64,000 nt of DNA from Candidatus Thorarchaeota archaeon. GTDB lineage: Archaea; Asgardarchaeota; Thorarchaeia; Thorarchaeales; Thorarchaeaceae. Shown piece by piece: positions 35,781 through 44,173 of the stretch. Position 1 is the stretch's first letter. Each line of letters opens with the position of its first letter. The translations under genes were made by a program, and so were the position numbers. The notes below the pieces were generated by a model. The model saw only the letters and a list, made by a program, of their open reading frames with translations, searched no databases and was not told the origin of the DNA. The stretch spans positions 208,165-272,164 of the forward strand of contig JAIZWL010000002.1 in the NCBI GenBank assembly GCA_021498125.1. Direction: 5' to 3'.

Positions 35781-36098
35781 CTACTCCTCAAAATATTCCT
35801 TTGCGATCGTTGGGAACTCGGTCATCACGGCCTCTCTCAATCGCTTCTCGACCCACATACTTAGATTGATTGCATTTGCCTGTCGTATTGCTTGCAGACA
35901 CGCACGAAGTTCAGAGGTAATGGAGAAAGACACAATGGGACTGCGGCGCTCTTTATTTGGGATTGCCTCAGTATGTGCCACTTTAGTTACTTTTGTGGTC
36001 TCTTTTGTTGCTGAAGCTTTTCTGGTTTTTGATCGGGTTGTGACCTTGGTTTCTGATTCTTTCTCAGCCTCTTTTCTGTACTTTCCTAGTAGACTCAT
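35781..36098 (-). CDS. small basic protein with RHH-like C-terminus
   Basis: A 105-residue protein. The first half is a Lys/Thr/Glu-rich, probably disordered tail (SETKVTTRSKTRKASATKE). The second half, SPIVSFSITSELRACLQAIRQANAINLSMWVEKRLREAV, matches a ribbon-helix-helix layout: strand, helix, turn, helix. Such proteins bind operators as dimers. The gene starts immediately after the stop of the AAA ATPase upstream (TAA then ATG), so both are co-translated. A motor-type ATPase paired with an RHH protein recalls partition modules, but this ATPase is not ParA. Confidence 0.6.
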   Translation of the reverse strand: MSLLGKYRKEAEKESETKVTTRSKTRKASATKETTKVTKVAHTEAIPNKERRSPIVSFSITSELRACLQAIRQANAINLSMWVEKRLREAVMTEFPTIAKEYFEE

Positions 36099-37073
36099 TT
36101 AACGTACCTCCTTGAGTATTGTGACATATGCCTCCGCAACAAGTTGGGCAATCTCTGGACTGATCACTGGTTCACTAAAACGTTTGAAGTTCTCAGCGGC
36201 TACCTGTTGACATCCTCTTGCAAGCATACGGATGTCTCTTGGGTTTCCACGGGCTGCTTGATTTAGAATAATTATCGCATCTTGGGTGAAGGGATAGATG
36301 TCAAAGTTGTCAGGGTCGAACTTGTCAATCTCCCCTCGTGCATATGCCAGTCGTCTCCCGATAAACTCCAGTGCTTTGTGATCATCAAGTGGGGGTACAT
36401 CAAGAGGCTCGGTGCGGTCTGCAATCTGCGGCAGAAAATTAAGCATTGCATTCCAATACTCTGCTGTACCACTCATAATTAGGGTAATGATTGGTTCATC
36501 CAATGTGCCCTCATATGAGTCTATCATCTCCTCACTTGGCAAATCTGCAAGGTATCGTAATTTGTGAAAAGCTGCCTCTTGGTTGTCGGCGACATCTTCA
36601 ATGAACAGAGCGGTTCTACTCTTCTCTTCAATATAGCGTCGCAGACATTCCTGAGCGACAGCCTCAATAATCTGACTGGACTCCCACGATCTTCTATATT
36701 TAATTCTGAGAGAATCCGCTATTGCCGCAGCCATTTGCTTCTCGTAGAGGCCTGTCATGCCGACATATCCTGTGATGAATTTGTTTCCTCTCCGGTCAGC
36801 CAAGGTCGGCAGGTCGCGAAGTGCCAGAAGCATCAATGTACTCTTTCCTGAGCCAACTGGACCTCTAATGAAAATATGGCGCTCATTTGTGAGAACCAGG
36901 TCAACAATGCTGTCTAGGAACTCGGGATGCTCTACATATAATCTGCTGTCAGGCATCTTGAAACCCCTAAAGGGTGAAAATTTGCATCCTACTTTTTCCT
37001 CCCATGCGCGAAGAGTTTCCTTACGTGTATTGAAGTGCCGAATTAACGCACTCTCGTGAATTGCAATGGTCAT
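36099..37073 (-). CDS. AAA ATPase (ExeA/Orc-like)
   Basis: A 324-residue AAA protein with Walker A GPVGSGKSTL (71-80), Walker B ALFIEDVADN (about 152-161), a sensor-1-like ITLIMSGTAEYW, and a helical lid NPRDIRMLARGCQ. There is no winged helix at the C-terminus, which separates it from Orc1/Cdc6. The closest plan is that of ExeA/TniB/MobC-like ATPases. The N-terminus carries FRGFKMPDSRLYVEHPEF, resembling substrate-peptide regions of such proteins. It forms a two-gene operon with the RHH protein. Possible roles are partition, transposition accessory or surveillance; the sequence does not decide. Confidence 0.65.
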   Translation of the reverse strand: MTIAIHESALIRHFNTRKETLRAWEEKVGCKFSPFRGFKMPDSRLYVEHPEFLDSIVDLVLTNERHIFIRGPVGSGKSTLMLLALRDLPTLADRRGNKFITGYVGMTGLYEKQMAAAIADSLRIKYRRSWESSQIIEAVAQECLRRYIEEKSRTALFIEDVADNQEAAFHKLRYLADLPSEEMIDSYEGTLDEPIITLIMSGTAEYWNAMLNFLPQIADRTEPLDVPPLDDHKALEFIGRRLAYARGEIDKFDPDNFDIYPFTQDAIIILNQAARGNPRDIRMLARGCQQVAAENFKRFSEPVISPEIAQLVAEAYVTILKEVR

Positions 37074-37284
37074 CGTTAGGCCTCAAGTTTTACAATCGTA
37101 TTGTATCACGAGTAGTTTTTGTATTACAATTCTCAGACCGGTTTCAAGTTATAAGTTGTACGGTAAAAGTGGTCGCAAACAGATGGCACGACATGTGGCA
37201 TGGTACAAATTGAGCTGAGTCACAATCTTTTTGAGTGAATCATTTGGTTGACTCATTCACGATTCTCAGATGGAGTTCCTCATA

Positions 37285-37569
37285 ATGGAGACCGAACATG
37301 TTCAGAATGTCTTGAAGTCGCTAATGATCATTTCATTTCTGATATTCATAGGACTATCAGGTATCATTATTCTCACGGATGTGGGACTTACTACTCGTAC
37401 TGTTGCCTTGCCCTTTGCTTTTCTATTCATATCCGCCGTCACACTCATCATCACCGGGCGTATTGAGGACCAGCCGTCACAAGTCGCATCCCATCTCAGG
37501 TCTTGGCTATTCCTCTGCATCTTTGGTGTTCTGCTGGCCGCCTTAGCATTTACCTTTACCATTGCATGA
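37285..37569 (+). CDS. small membrane protein, three predicted helices
   Basis: About 94 residues with hydrophobic segments LMIISFLIFIGLSGIIILT, ALPFAFLFISAVTLIITG and LFLCIFGVLLAALAFTF, and a hydrophilic loop RIEDQPSQVASHLR between the second and third. No family recognised. ATG 37285 has GGAG (37271-37274) 10 nt upstream; ATG 37270 is the alternative. It ends 44 bp before the A-type ATPase subunit D start and may be co-transcribed, but it does not look like a known ATPase subunit. Confidence 0.55.
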   Translation: METEHVQNVLKSLMIISFLIFIGLSGIIILTDVGLTTRTVALPFAFLFISAVTLIITGRIEDQPSQVASHLRSWLFLCIFGVLLAALAFTFTIA

Positions 37570-37613
37570 TCTTTATCGATACATGTGTCCAATCAGACCG
37601 AGAGGCTTGTCCC

Positions 37614-38255
37614 ATGAGCATGATACTTCCCGGCACTAAAGCAACTCGCATGGAGCTACTTAGATTAAAAGCCCGAAGAAAGTTGGCCGAACGTGGGCAT
37701 GATCTTCTCAAAGAAAAATCAGACTCGCTTATTATGGAATTCTTCAATGCTATCGCTGAGATCAAGGAGGCCCGTGCTCAAGTTGAGGCTGCCCTTAAAG
37801 AGGCCTTTTCATCTCTGACTCAGGCAAAAATGATTATGGGGCCTTCCCGTGTTGTGGAGTTTGCCTATGCCAGTAAGGTTGAAACATGCCTTCAGATGGC
37901 AACGCGATCGATGATGGGCGTGAGAATACCCGCGTTATCGATCGAACAACACGTTCCAGATTTTCCATACTCGCTCTCTGATTCAAGTGTGAAACTCGAC
38001 ACAATGAGTTCCAAATTTGTTGAAGCACTTCAGGCCATTGTCCGTCTTGCTGAGGTCGAGTCCACTGTGAATAGACTGGCAATTGAGATTGAACGAACCA
38101 AACGACGAGTGTCCGCTCTTGAGACCATTGTAATTCCCCGTCTTGATGCCACGCTGCGTTTTGTTAAACTTGCTCTGGAAGAACGTGAGCGTGAAGACTT
38201 TTACCGGATTAAACTTGTCAAAGCGCAAATCAGCAAGCAGACTGGGGACTTGTAA
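37614..38255 (+). CDS. atpD: A/V-type ATP synthase subunit D
   Basis: Central-stalk subunit that couples the A1 head to the membrane rotor. The start GTKATRMELLRLKARRKLAE and RGHDLLKEKSDSLI is diagnostic, as is the C-terminal coiled coil ending RTKRRVSALETIVIPRLDAT and REREDFYRIKLVK. Length 213 residues. The frame is open upstream through the membrane-protein gene, but ATG 37614 gives the family start. In most archaea it closes the atp operon; here no other ATPase gene is nearby, so it is detached from the cluster. Its stop codon lies inside an 18-bp palindrome. Confidence 0.93.
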   Translation: MSMILPGTKATRMELLRLKARRKLAERGHDLLKEKSDSLIMEFFNAIAEIKEARAQVEAALKEAFSSLTQAKMIMGPSRVVEFAYASKVETCLQMATRSMMGVRIPALSIEQHVPDFPYSLSDSSVKLDTMSSKFVEALQAIVRLAEVESTVNRLAIEIERTKRRVSALETIVIPRLDATLRFVKLALEEREREDFYRIKLVKAQISKQTGDL

Positions 38256-38268
38256 TACGAGTATTACA
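38251..38268. repeat. palindrome TGTAATAC-GA-GTATTACA
   Basis: An exact 18-bp dyad overlapping the atpD stop codon (38253-38255). Shorter relatives occur at 35745-35758 and, inside coding sequence, near 42676. It could be an operator, a terminator-associated site or a recognition site of a recombination or partition protein. Confidence 0.5.
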
Positions 38269-38344
38269 TTGTACAGTGCAAGAATATACGCTCGTTGACA
38301 ATCTATATGATGCTGTGATACGGTGGAACGTAGGCAGTCACGCC

Positions 38345-38731
38345 TTACCTCTGTTTCAATCGTAAGATCGCTGCTGCCAGGTCTCCGCTGGTTTCCTGTA
38401 AGGCTTCAGTTGCCTTCTCAATGCTCACTCCTGCCTGACCCGCAACAAGTGCCGCATCTTCAACAGGGATCTCTATTTTAGAAACAGGCTCAGGCTCGGC
38501 TTCTGCAGCTGTGGTTTGTCCGGATAATGCACGTTCACTCCGATTGCCTGTAATTTGAAACGATTCATTTCCCGCTTGTTTAATCATCAAGACCTGTGGG
38601 TTTGAGATGACCCATTCTTTATCTGCAAAACGAATGATGACCTCTTTGACATTCGGGACCTCTTTTTGTTCAATACCCATCTTTTTCATCATTCGTGCTA
38701 ATTGTTTTGGAGAACCTCCTCGGAATCCCAT
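38345..38731 (-). CDS. nac: nascent polypeptide-associated complex protein (alpha-NAC)
   Basis: Ribosome-associated chaperone that shields nascent chains; archaeal NAC is a homodimer. The start GFRGGSPKQLARMMKKMGIE and the beta-barrel NAC domain (VKEVIIRFADKEWVISNPQVL) are typical. A variable acidic linker is followed by a C-terminal UBA domain (PVEDAALVAGQAGVSIEKA, then LQETSGDLAAAIL). About 128 residues. ATG 38731 is chosen because GGTGA is 5 nt upstream; GTG 38740 overlaps that site. It is followed leftward by the convergent atpD. Confidence 0.93.
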   Translation of the reverse strand: MGFRGGSPKQLARMMKKMGIEQKEVPNVKEVIIRFADKEWVISNPQVLMIKQAGNESFQITGNRSERALSGQTTAAEAEPEPVSKIEIPVEDAALVAGQAGVSIEKATEALQETSGDLAAAILRLKQR

Positions 38732-38817
38732 AATAGTCACCTTGAATTATTGAGCAATTTTCTATCTGATGTAGTCGTCAAAAAAGTTGTGTTGAGCCAA
38801 AAAGAGAACCGTCCTCA

Positions 38818-39657
38818 TCACGATCTCACATGAATATCTACAACTATGTGATGGACGCCCGGTGCATAGCGTTTTATCTGTCGAGTTGTGCAGTCACACT
38901 CAAAATCAAATTCTCTGCAAGCTTCTGTGACTCTCGCAAAAAGATCCTTGATGTCCCGGGAATCTGGCCAACCTTGATGTAGATGAATTATTCCGCCTCT
39001 TTGTTTGAGAAACTTGAGTGCAAAGGGAAGGTACTCATCAGTGTGATGCAGATAGCCCATGATTACTCTATCCGCAATATTATTTATTTCAACCAGCTGG
39101 CAATCAGCTAGGAGTGGCTTGACTCTGTCAGTCACTTGATTAATTCGTATATTTTCTACAAGATACTTGTGAGCACGTGGATTGATTTCAATGGCAATCA
39201 CATTGGCTCCTGAACGTTTGGCAACAGGAATCGAAAACTGGCCAACACATGCAAACATATCCACAACGGTTTCGCTCTTGTTGACAAGTCTTGGTAATCT
39301 AATTCGTTCTGCTCGGTTCCCCCCAGAAAAAGTGAGGTGCATGGGATCAATGAGGTATCTCACTCCCGCTTCTACATGAATCGTTTCAGTAACGGGGTCT
39401 CCAGCAATGTATCGATAATTCGGCTCTCGTTGTTGTCCCTGTGTGGGCCCACTCCTGATGAGTACCGTCCTTGCTCTCTTTTCATATCTTAAGGTGGCCT
39501 CAGCAATTTCTTTTGCATATGGTGTCGCCGATGAATCTAGATGTAATAGGATGACATGACCTATGACGTGATATCCGCTTGGTAGATGTATTCTCTCTCG
39601 GTCTTCATGTCCTAGTTCTTTTCGAAGATAATCACGATATCTCAAGATATACCACAA
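38818..39657 (-). CDS. Trm5/Tyw2-family tRNA enzyme, probably Taw2
   Basis: Class I SAM-dependent enzyme. A short N-terminal domain (HLPSGYHVIGHVILLHLD, typical of Trm5/Tyw2) leads to MHLTFSGGNRAERIRLP, then SAM motif I VVDMFACVGQFSIPVAK and VIAIEINPRAHKYLVENI. Motif IV is DRVIMGYLHHTDEYLP. This GY motif, instead of the NLP of Trm5 methyltransferases, is what I expect of Taw2, which transfers the aminocarboxypropyl group of SAM to 4-demethylwyosine at G37 of tRNA-Phe. The Taw2 choice over Trm5 is a judgment from that motif. TTG start at 39657; length 279. Confidence 0.75.
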   Translation of the reverse strand: MWYILRYRDYLRKELGHEDRERIHLPSGYHVIGHVILLHLDSSATPYAKEIAEATLRYEKRARTVLIRSGPTQGQQREPNYRYIAGDPVTETIHVEAGVRYLIDPMHLTFSGGNRAERIRLPRLVNKSETVVDMFACVGQFSIPVAKRSGANVIAIEINPRAHKYLVENIRINQVTDRVKPLLADCQLVEINNIADRVIMGYLHHTDEYLPFALKFLKQRGGIIHLHQGWPDSRDIKDLFARVTEACREFDFECDCTTRQIKRYAPGVHHIVVDIHVRS

Positions 39658-39691
39658 TCAACTATTGGTTGATACTCTGACAGTATGTGAT

Positions 39692-40897
39692 TTAGCTATA
39701 GAGACCTAGAGGGGCACTCTCACCTTTCTGTCGTTCAGTAACTTTACGAATGGCCCTTCGAAAATCATCCTGATTGATTATCTCTCTTCCATCTCGGATT
39801 GCGAACATCCCCGCCTCTGTGCAGATCGCCTTGATATCCGCGCCTGTGCGGCCCTTAGTCGCTGTCACAACATCTTCGAGGACAAGATTCTTTTCAACAT
39901 TCATTCCGCGAAGATGTATCTTGAAGATCTCTTTTCTGCTCTCTTCGTCGGGGAACGGAAATTCGATGATCCTGTCAAACCGTCCCGGCCTCAGGAGTGC
40001 GGGGTCAAGAATGTCCGGTCTGTTTGTGGCCCCAAGAACTGCGACTTGGCCACGGCTCTCGAATCCATCGAGCTCGCTCAATAATTGCATTAATGTGCGT
40101 TGAACCTCACGGTCTCCTGATGTCGCTATATCTAATCTCTGAGCTCCAACTGCATCTAGTTCATCAATGAATACAATTGCTGGCGCCTTTTCTTTAGCAA
40201 GCATGAAGATCTCTCTAACGAGTCTTGCACCTTCCCCTATGAATTTCTGTACAAGCTCGGAACCGATCACCCGAATGAATGTGGCATTGGTCTCATGAGC
40301 TACTGCTCTTGCACTAAGGGTCTTCCCGGTTCCCGGTGGTCCCGTCAGTAGAACTCCTCGTGGTGGCTCAATCCCAATAGTTTCGAATACTTCAGGCTTC
40401 AGAAGAGGCAGCTCGACTGTCTCACGGATCTCTTGAAGCTGTTCTCTGAGACCTCCAATGTCGGTATAAGTCACATCAGGTGCCTCCTCAATTTCCATGG
40501 CTCTGATCATAGGATCTCGCGAGGGAGGCAGCTCTTGTGTCACCGCAAACGATCTTTGATTGAGAGCTACACGCATTCCTGGTTGCAGCCGGTCTCTTGG
40601 AATTGATGAGGCAACATGGACGACAAAATTAGGACCCGTTGAGCTCTTCACTATTGCTCTGCCATCTTCTAACATCTCTATGACGGTTGCAGTGATTAAT
40701 GGGGACTGTCTCAACTTTTCAAGTTCTGTCCGTAGAGTCTGAGTCTCCTTCTCAAGTCTGCTACGTTCGGCTTGAAGTATCTGGCGTTCTGTTTCAAGGG
40801 CTCTTAGACGACGTTCAAGATGTCGTGTATAGCTCTGTGTGCTATATGCTGCGTCATCAAGATTACCGCTATCTTTAGCATCGGCAGTCCCAGGCAT
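39692..40897 (-). CDS. pan: proteasome-activating nucleotidase (PAN)
   Basis: Hexameric AAA+ unfoldase that feeds the 20S proteasome, homologous to eukaryotic Rpt subunits. N-terminal coiled coil (about 25-65), OB domain (about 70-125), then the linker [10 protein letters not shown], Walker A GPPGTGKT (186-193), Walker [12 protein letters not shown], the arginine-finger region [20 protein letters not shown], and a C-terminal LYS that fits the HbYX motif inserted into the proteasome ring. At 401 residues it is complete. ATG 40897 has GAGGT upstream. It is divergent from the MBF1 gene. Confidence 0.95.
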   Translation of the reverse strand: MPGTADAKDSGNLDDAAYSTQSYTRHLERRLRALETERQILQAERSRLEKETQTLRTELEKLRQSPLITATVIEMLEDGRAIVKSSTGPNFVVHVASSIPRDRLQPGMRVALNQRSFAVTQELPPSRDPMIRAMEIEEAPDVTYTDIGGLREQLQEIRETVELPLLKPEVFETIGIEPPRGVLLTGPPGTGKTLSARAVAHETNATFIRVIGSELVQKFIGEGARLVREIFMLAKEKAPAIVFIDELDAVGAQRLDIATSGDREVQRTLMQLLSELDGFESRGQVAVLGATNRPDILDPALLRPGRFDRIIEFPFPDEESRKEIFKIHLRGMNVEKNLVLEDVVTATKGRTGADIKAICTEAGMFAIRDGREIINQDDFRRAIRKVTERQKGESAPLGLYS

Positions 40898-41055
40898 CCG
40901 TCATACCTCATATCCCCTTAGTTTAGTACTGTTTTAAGGATATCTTTGTTGGTGCGAACAGATCATAGCAGCCGTTTCATGAATGTCTCCTCCTACAAAC
41001 ACCAACTTTTATGAGTCATCAAGACATTGACAATGCGATACTGAGGGAAATCTCT

Positions 41056-41631
41056 ATGCCTACCTGCGAGCTATGTGGACGACCTATGAAAGGGCGTGGC
41101 CGGACCATGGTCATTGAAGGTGCCACCCTGCAAGTCTGTTCGACCTGTGCTGCACGTCTAGGTGCTGATGTTTCTACGCATACAAAATCTTCGAGACCTA
41201 AGGCGCCACGAACCTCATGGACTAGACCCGTTTCTACTCCAAGTCCCCCTCCTCGAAAGCCCCTCGCGCGTCCGATCTCCTCTCGATCACGTCCCCGTTC
41301 CTCGCCACGGAGATCCGGTCCTGCTACACTAGACGAACTTATTCTCATCGAAGACTATGCGGTAGTCATTCGACGAGCCCGTCAAAAAGCGGGGCTGACT
41401 CAAGAACAGCTCGCTCAACGGATTGGTGAGAAATTCTCGACTCTGCAGGGGATAGAGACTGGTCGCTTAAAACCGACCAAAAAGACCATACGAGGTCTCG
41501 AACGCGAGCTCAAGATCTCATTGCTTGAGCCAGTGGGTCCTGTCCCAATTAAGACCTCTGCTGACATTGGAGCACATGGGCCAACTCTTGGGGATGTTGT
41601 CAAGGTCAAGCGCAAAAAACACAAGTCTTGA
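41056..41631 (+). CDS. mbf1: multiprotein bridging factor 1 homologue (MBF1)
   Basis: Archaeal MBF1 links regulation to transcription and binds ribosomes. An N-terminal zinc ribbon (CELCGRPM, then CSTCAARL) is followed by a basic, Pro/Ser/Arg-rich linker (about 45-95) and a classical HTH_3/Cro domain (IRRARQKAGLTQEQLAQRIG, then TLQGIETGRLKPTKKTI). ATG 41056 is chosen because GAGGG lies 10 nt upstream and the zinc ribbon starts at residue 4. The linker is unusually long and Arg/Pro-rich. It stands upstream of the tfe cluster on the same strand. Confidence 0.92.
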   Translation: MPTCELCGRPMKGRGRTMVIEGATLQVCSTCAARLGADVSTHTKSSRPKAPRTSWTRPVSTPSPPPRKPLARPISSRSRPRSSPRRSGPATLDELILIEDYAVVIRRARQKAGLTQEQLAQRIGEKFSTLQGIETGRLKPTKKTIRGLERELKISLLEPVGPVPIKTSADIGAHGPTLGDVVKVKRKKHKS

Positions 41632-41793
41632 AGACTATTTGCGTATTGTGCAACACGAACCGAGAACAGCTCTTATATAGTATCTATACCCATATAATAT
41701 AGTGTGGATTTGGATACTTCCCCGACATTGCATTTCTGGGAGACACGTTATCCAGCGACCAGCCAGCATTCCATCTTTCGGGTGATACCATAA

Positions 41794-42321
41794 ATGGCAC
41801 ATTCTAGCTTCAATACAGACCTGTTCCGCCTCGTGGTTGAAGAGATCGCAGGTAAAGAAGGAGTTGACGTGGCTACAGTTCTCGTCAATGTTGAAGAGAC
41901 CACAGATGAGGAGATTGCCACCAAGACCGATCTCAAACTCAATATAGTCAGACGCATCCTTTACAAATTGCATGATAATCATCTTGCCTCTTATCGACGG
42001 ATTCGCGATACTGACACCGGCTGGTTTCTCTACTATTGGAAGATCGATCCGCGTAAGGCGCAAGCCCTCGTGAACCGAAAGAAACGAATGGTTCTCAGTC
42101 TTCTCGAACAGCGATTGGAACACGAGGCTAATAATGAGCTCTATGCGTGTGTGAATCGCGACTCTCCCCCTGTCCCCTTCGAGGAGGCCATGAATCTGTC
42201 TTTCCGTTGCCCCGTGTGTAACGGGTTACTTCAGTATGTGGATAATGAACGCACGATCTCTTTTCTGAGAAAGCAAGTTGAAGAGCTTCGTGCGGATCTA
42301 GAAGCCACATCCTCCATGTGA
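41794..42321 (+). CDS. tfe: transcription factor E alpha (TFE)
   Basis: Stabilises the open complex of archaeal RNA polymerase. The N-terminal extended winged helix (1-100) includes VNVEETTDEEIATKTDLKLN and VRRILYKLHDNHLASYRRIR, then FLYYWKID. A C-terminal zinc-ribbon region follows: YACVNRD, then FEEAMNLSFRCPVCNGLL. In typical TFE the first half is CxxC; here only one cysteine remains (YACVNRD), so zinc binding is probably weakened. It begins a cluster with DUF2110 and the TlyA-like gene, a pairing that recurs in archaea. Confidence 0.9.
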   Translation: MAHSSFNTDLFRLVVEEIAGKEGVDVATVLVNVEETTDEEIATKTDLKLNIVRRILYKLHDNHLASYRRIRDTDTGWFLYYWKIDPRKAQALVNRKKRMVLSLLEQRLEHEANNELYACVNRDSPPVPFEEAMNLSFRCPVCNGLLQYVDNERTISFLRKQVEELRADLEATSSM

Positions 42322-42371
42322 GCCTTTATCATGTTCACTCTAGACGAACTCTTCACTTTTGAGGAATCTCT

Positions 42372-43154
42372 ATGCAGAAGATTATTTTGAAGGTTAGAGC
42401 GTACGGCCCGTATACAAATCGCCTTCTGCGGGGTATTGAACAGTCGATACAGAACAAGTTTACAGAACTTGATGTCTCATTATCGAAGATTCGAACAAAT
42501 AAACGCGGATACATCATGATCTCTCTCACTGGTGATGATGAAGTCTTTGCCGCCAATCTTCTTCGCAAGGAGTATGGTACACCTCTCTCCCTTGATGATG
42601 TGACTTCTTCACTCGTCACAACTGGTTGGCTCGTTGATGTCGGCACAGTCGGGTACGGCCTCTACGTCGATATCGGTATTACAGGTAATACTGATCATGC
42701 TGTTGTTGATGTACTTGTCCCCCTTCATCGATTACGGGAACAACTAGACATGCCACGAAAGTCCCTCAGACTTATTGCAAAGACATTTGCACTTGTAGAT
42801 AATCTCCCAGTCGAGATTGCAATTTCCAATGTGGATCGATATAACTCGACTGTTGAAGGATCACTGTCTGAAACTTTTCTAGACCGGCTTACGTTCTGGA
42901 TAAATGACGAACATGAGCGTCTTTTTGTATTTGGCGCCAATTATTCAATGATCGAATCCACATTGAGGAAGACTCATCATCTAGAAGATATCTACGAAGT
43001 CGAGTCATTGGGGCTTCATGAGCACATTCTCGTCTGTAAGCGCAGCACACGTGCCTCTGGAATTATCGCTGCGATCGGGCCGAGACTTCGTGGAGTTCCA
43101 ATGCATCTCTTCATTCCGCGTGAGATTAAGGCGATGCGAGATGCCTCGACTTGA
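42372..43154 (+). CDS. DUF2110 family protein
   Basis: A 260-residue archaeal protein of unknown function, commonly found next to tfe, as here. Features: an N-terminal alpha/beta domain starting QKIILKVRAYGPYTNRLLRG, a middle beta-rich segment LVDVGTVGYGLYVDIGI that may form a barrel, and a C-terminal mixed domain with RLFVFGANYSMIESTLRKT. No catalytic motif is visible. The coding sequence contains GTATTACAGGTAATAC, probably by chance. It overlaps the next gene by 14 bp. Family identity is fairly secure from context and pattern; role unknown. Confidence 0.75.
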   Translation: MQKIILKVRAYGPYTNRLLRGIEQSIQNKFTELDVSLSKIRTNKRGYIMISLTGDDEVFAANLLRKEYGTPLSLDDVTSSLVTTGWLVDVGTVGYGLYVDIGITGNTDHAVVDVLVPLHRLREQLDMPRKSLRLIAKTFALVDNLPVEIAISNVDRYNSTVEGSLSETFLDRLTFWINDEHERLFVFGANYSMIESTLRKTHHLEDIYEVESLGLHEHILVCKRSTRASGIIAAIGPRLRGVPMHLFIPREIKAMRDAST

Positions 43155-43815
43155 CCGTTGGCTGGTCGATCATGGATACTTCCCCTCACGACAGTCTGCT
43201 AAGCGCGCCATAGATTCGGGGAATGTATTGCTCAATGGTATGATCCCCAAGCCTGCGACAAAGGTTCGATCCGGTGATGAGGTCCACGTATCAGAACACT
43301 ATCTTACACGGCCATTTGGATACTACAAGCTGAGGGATATTGACTCTCGTGTCGCATACGACCTTATTCCACGAGGTTCACATGTTCTCGACATCGGTAG
43401 CTCGGCTGGCGGTTTTCTGTGGTATGCTCATGATCAAGGTGCGACTGTCATAGGTATAGAGATCTCGTTTGAGTTTGTGGAAAAACTGCGGTTTCTTGTC
43501 AGAACTTTGCCAAACGCATCTATTATCATGGCAAATGCTTTTACAATAGATCCAACAAGTCTTGCAAAACTTGGGACTCTTGACACTCTCCTCATTGATG
43601 TTTTGACTGATTGGACCGGCTCACTTCATCTATTGCAACGGTTTTTCCCTCTTCTCAGACTTGGTGGTCGGTTCGTCCTTGCGATTAAGATTCGCCCCAA
43701 CGATCCTGTAGTACCTATGATTGTTCAAGAGGTCAGGTCTCTTGCTCCTTCGGCAAGGCTAATTGTGTTGTCATCAGAACGTCAAGAAGTTCATATTGTT
43801 GGAACATCATCTTGA
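43141..43815 (+). CDS. S4-domain FtsJ-like rRNA methyltransferase (TlyA family)
   Basis: Predicted 2'-O-methyltransferase acting on rRNA. The N-terminal S4 RNA-binding domain (RLDRWLVDHGYFPSRQSAKR, then VLLNGMIPKPATKV) is followed by an FtsJ-type Rossmann domain: VLDIGSSAGGFLWYAHDQGA (motif I), VIGIEIS, LIDVLTDW, and LAIKIRP with the catalytic lysine. At 225 residues it is slightly shorter than bacterial TlyA. ATG 43141 is chosen because it overlaps the end of the DUF2110 gene and gives the family start; the open frame extends further back. It is followed 45 bp later by tRNA-Val. Confidence 0.85.
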   Translation: MPRLDRWLVDHGYFPSRQSAKRAIDSGNVLLNGMIPKPATKVRSGDEVHVSEHYLTRPFGYYKLRDIDSRVAYDLIPRGSHVLDIGSSAGGFLWYAHDQGATVIGIEISFEFVEKLRFLVRTLPNASIIMANAFTIDPTSLAKLGTLDTLLIDVLTDWTGSLHLLQRFFPLLRLGGRFVLAIKIRPNDPVVPMIVQEVRSLAPSARLIVLSSERQEVHIVGTSS

Positions 43816-43860
43816 GACCACTGAGCAATTCTTTTATTGGTCACATCATTCCCTATCTTA

Positions 43861-43936
43861 GGGGCGGTAGTCTAGCCCGGCCTATGACGACTCGCTTACA
43901 CCGAGTAGATCACGAGTTCAAATCTCGTCCGCCCCA
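43861..43936 (+). tRNA. tRNA-Val(TAC)
   Basis: Acceptor GGGGCGG/CCGCCCC, anticodon stem ACTCG/CGAGT with loop CTTACAC (anticodon TAC), T-arm ACGAG-TTCAAAT-CTCGT, discriminator A, genomic CCA at 43937-43939. No intron. Confidence 0.93.
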
Positions 43937-44028
43937 CCAGATCCGTCCTCCCCATTACCTACTAAAAAGCGGAGAGCTCTACGGGAAAAACCTAGGGGTC
44001 ACAATGGCCTGTCTTGCACAACAACTCT

Positions 44029-44142
44029 GCGGGAGTTGCCGAGCCAGGTCAAAGGCGGCAGACTTAAGATCTGCTCCCGTAGGGGTTCGCGGGTTCAAGA
44101 CGCCTCTCGGATTTAGAGGGCGTGGAATTCCCGCCTCCCGCA
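44029..44142 (+). tRNA. tRNA-Leu(TAA) with T-loop intron
   Basis: Acceptor GCGGGAG/CTCCCGC, anticodon stem GCAGA/TCTGC with loop CTTAAGA (anticodon TAA), a long class II variable arm, discriminator A, CCA at 44143-44145. A 29-nt intron, 44100-44128, interrupts the T-loop: central helix TTCA/TGGA, bulges AGA and ATT, inner helix CGCC/GGCG. Splicing gives T-arm GCGGG-TTCAAGT-CCCGC, that is, an intron at 59/60. Confidence 0.9.
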
Positions 44143-44173
44143 CCATCTTACTCATATCGTGAGAGTGATCACA

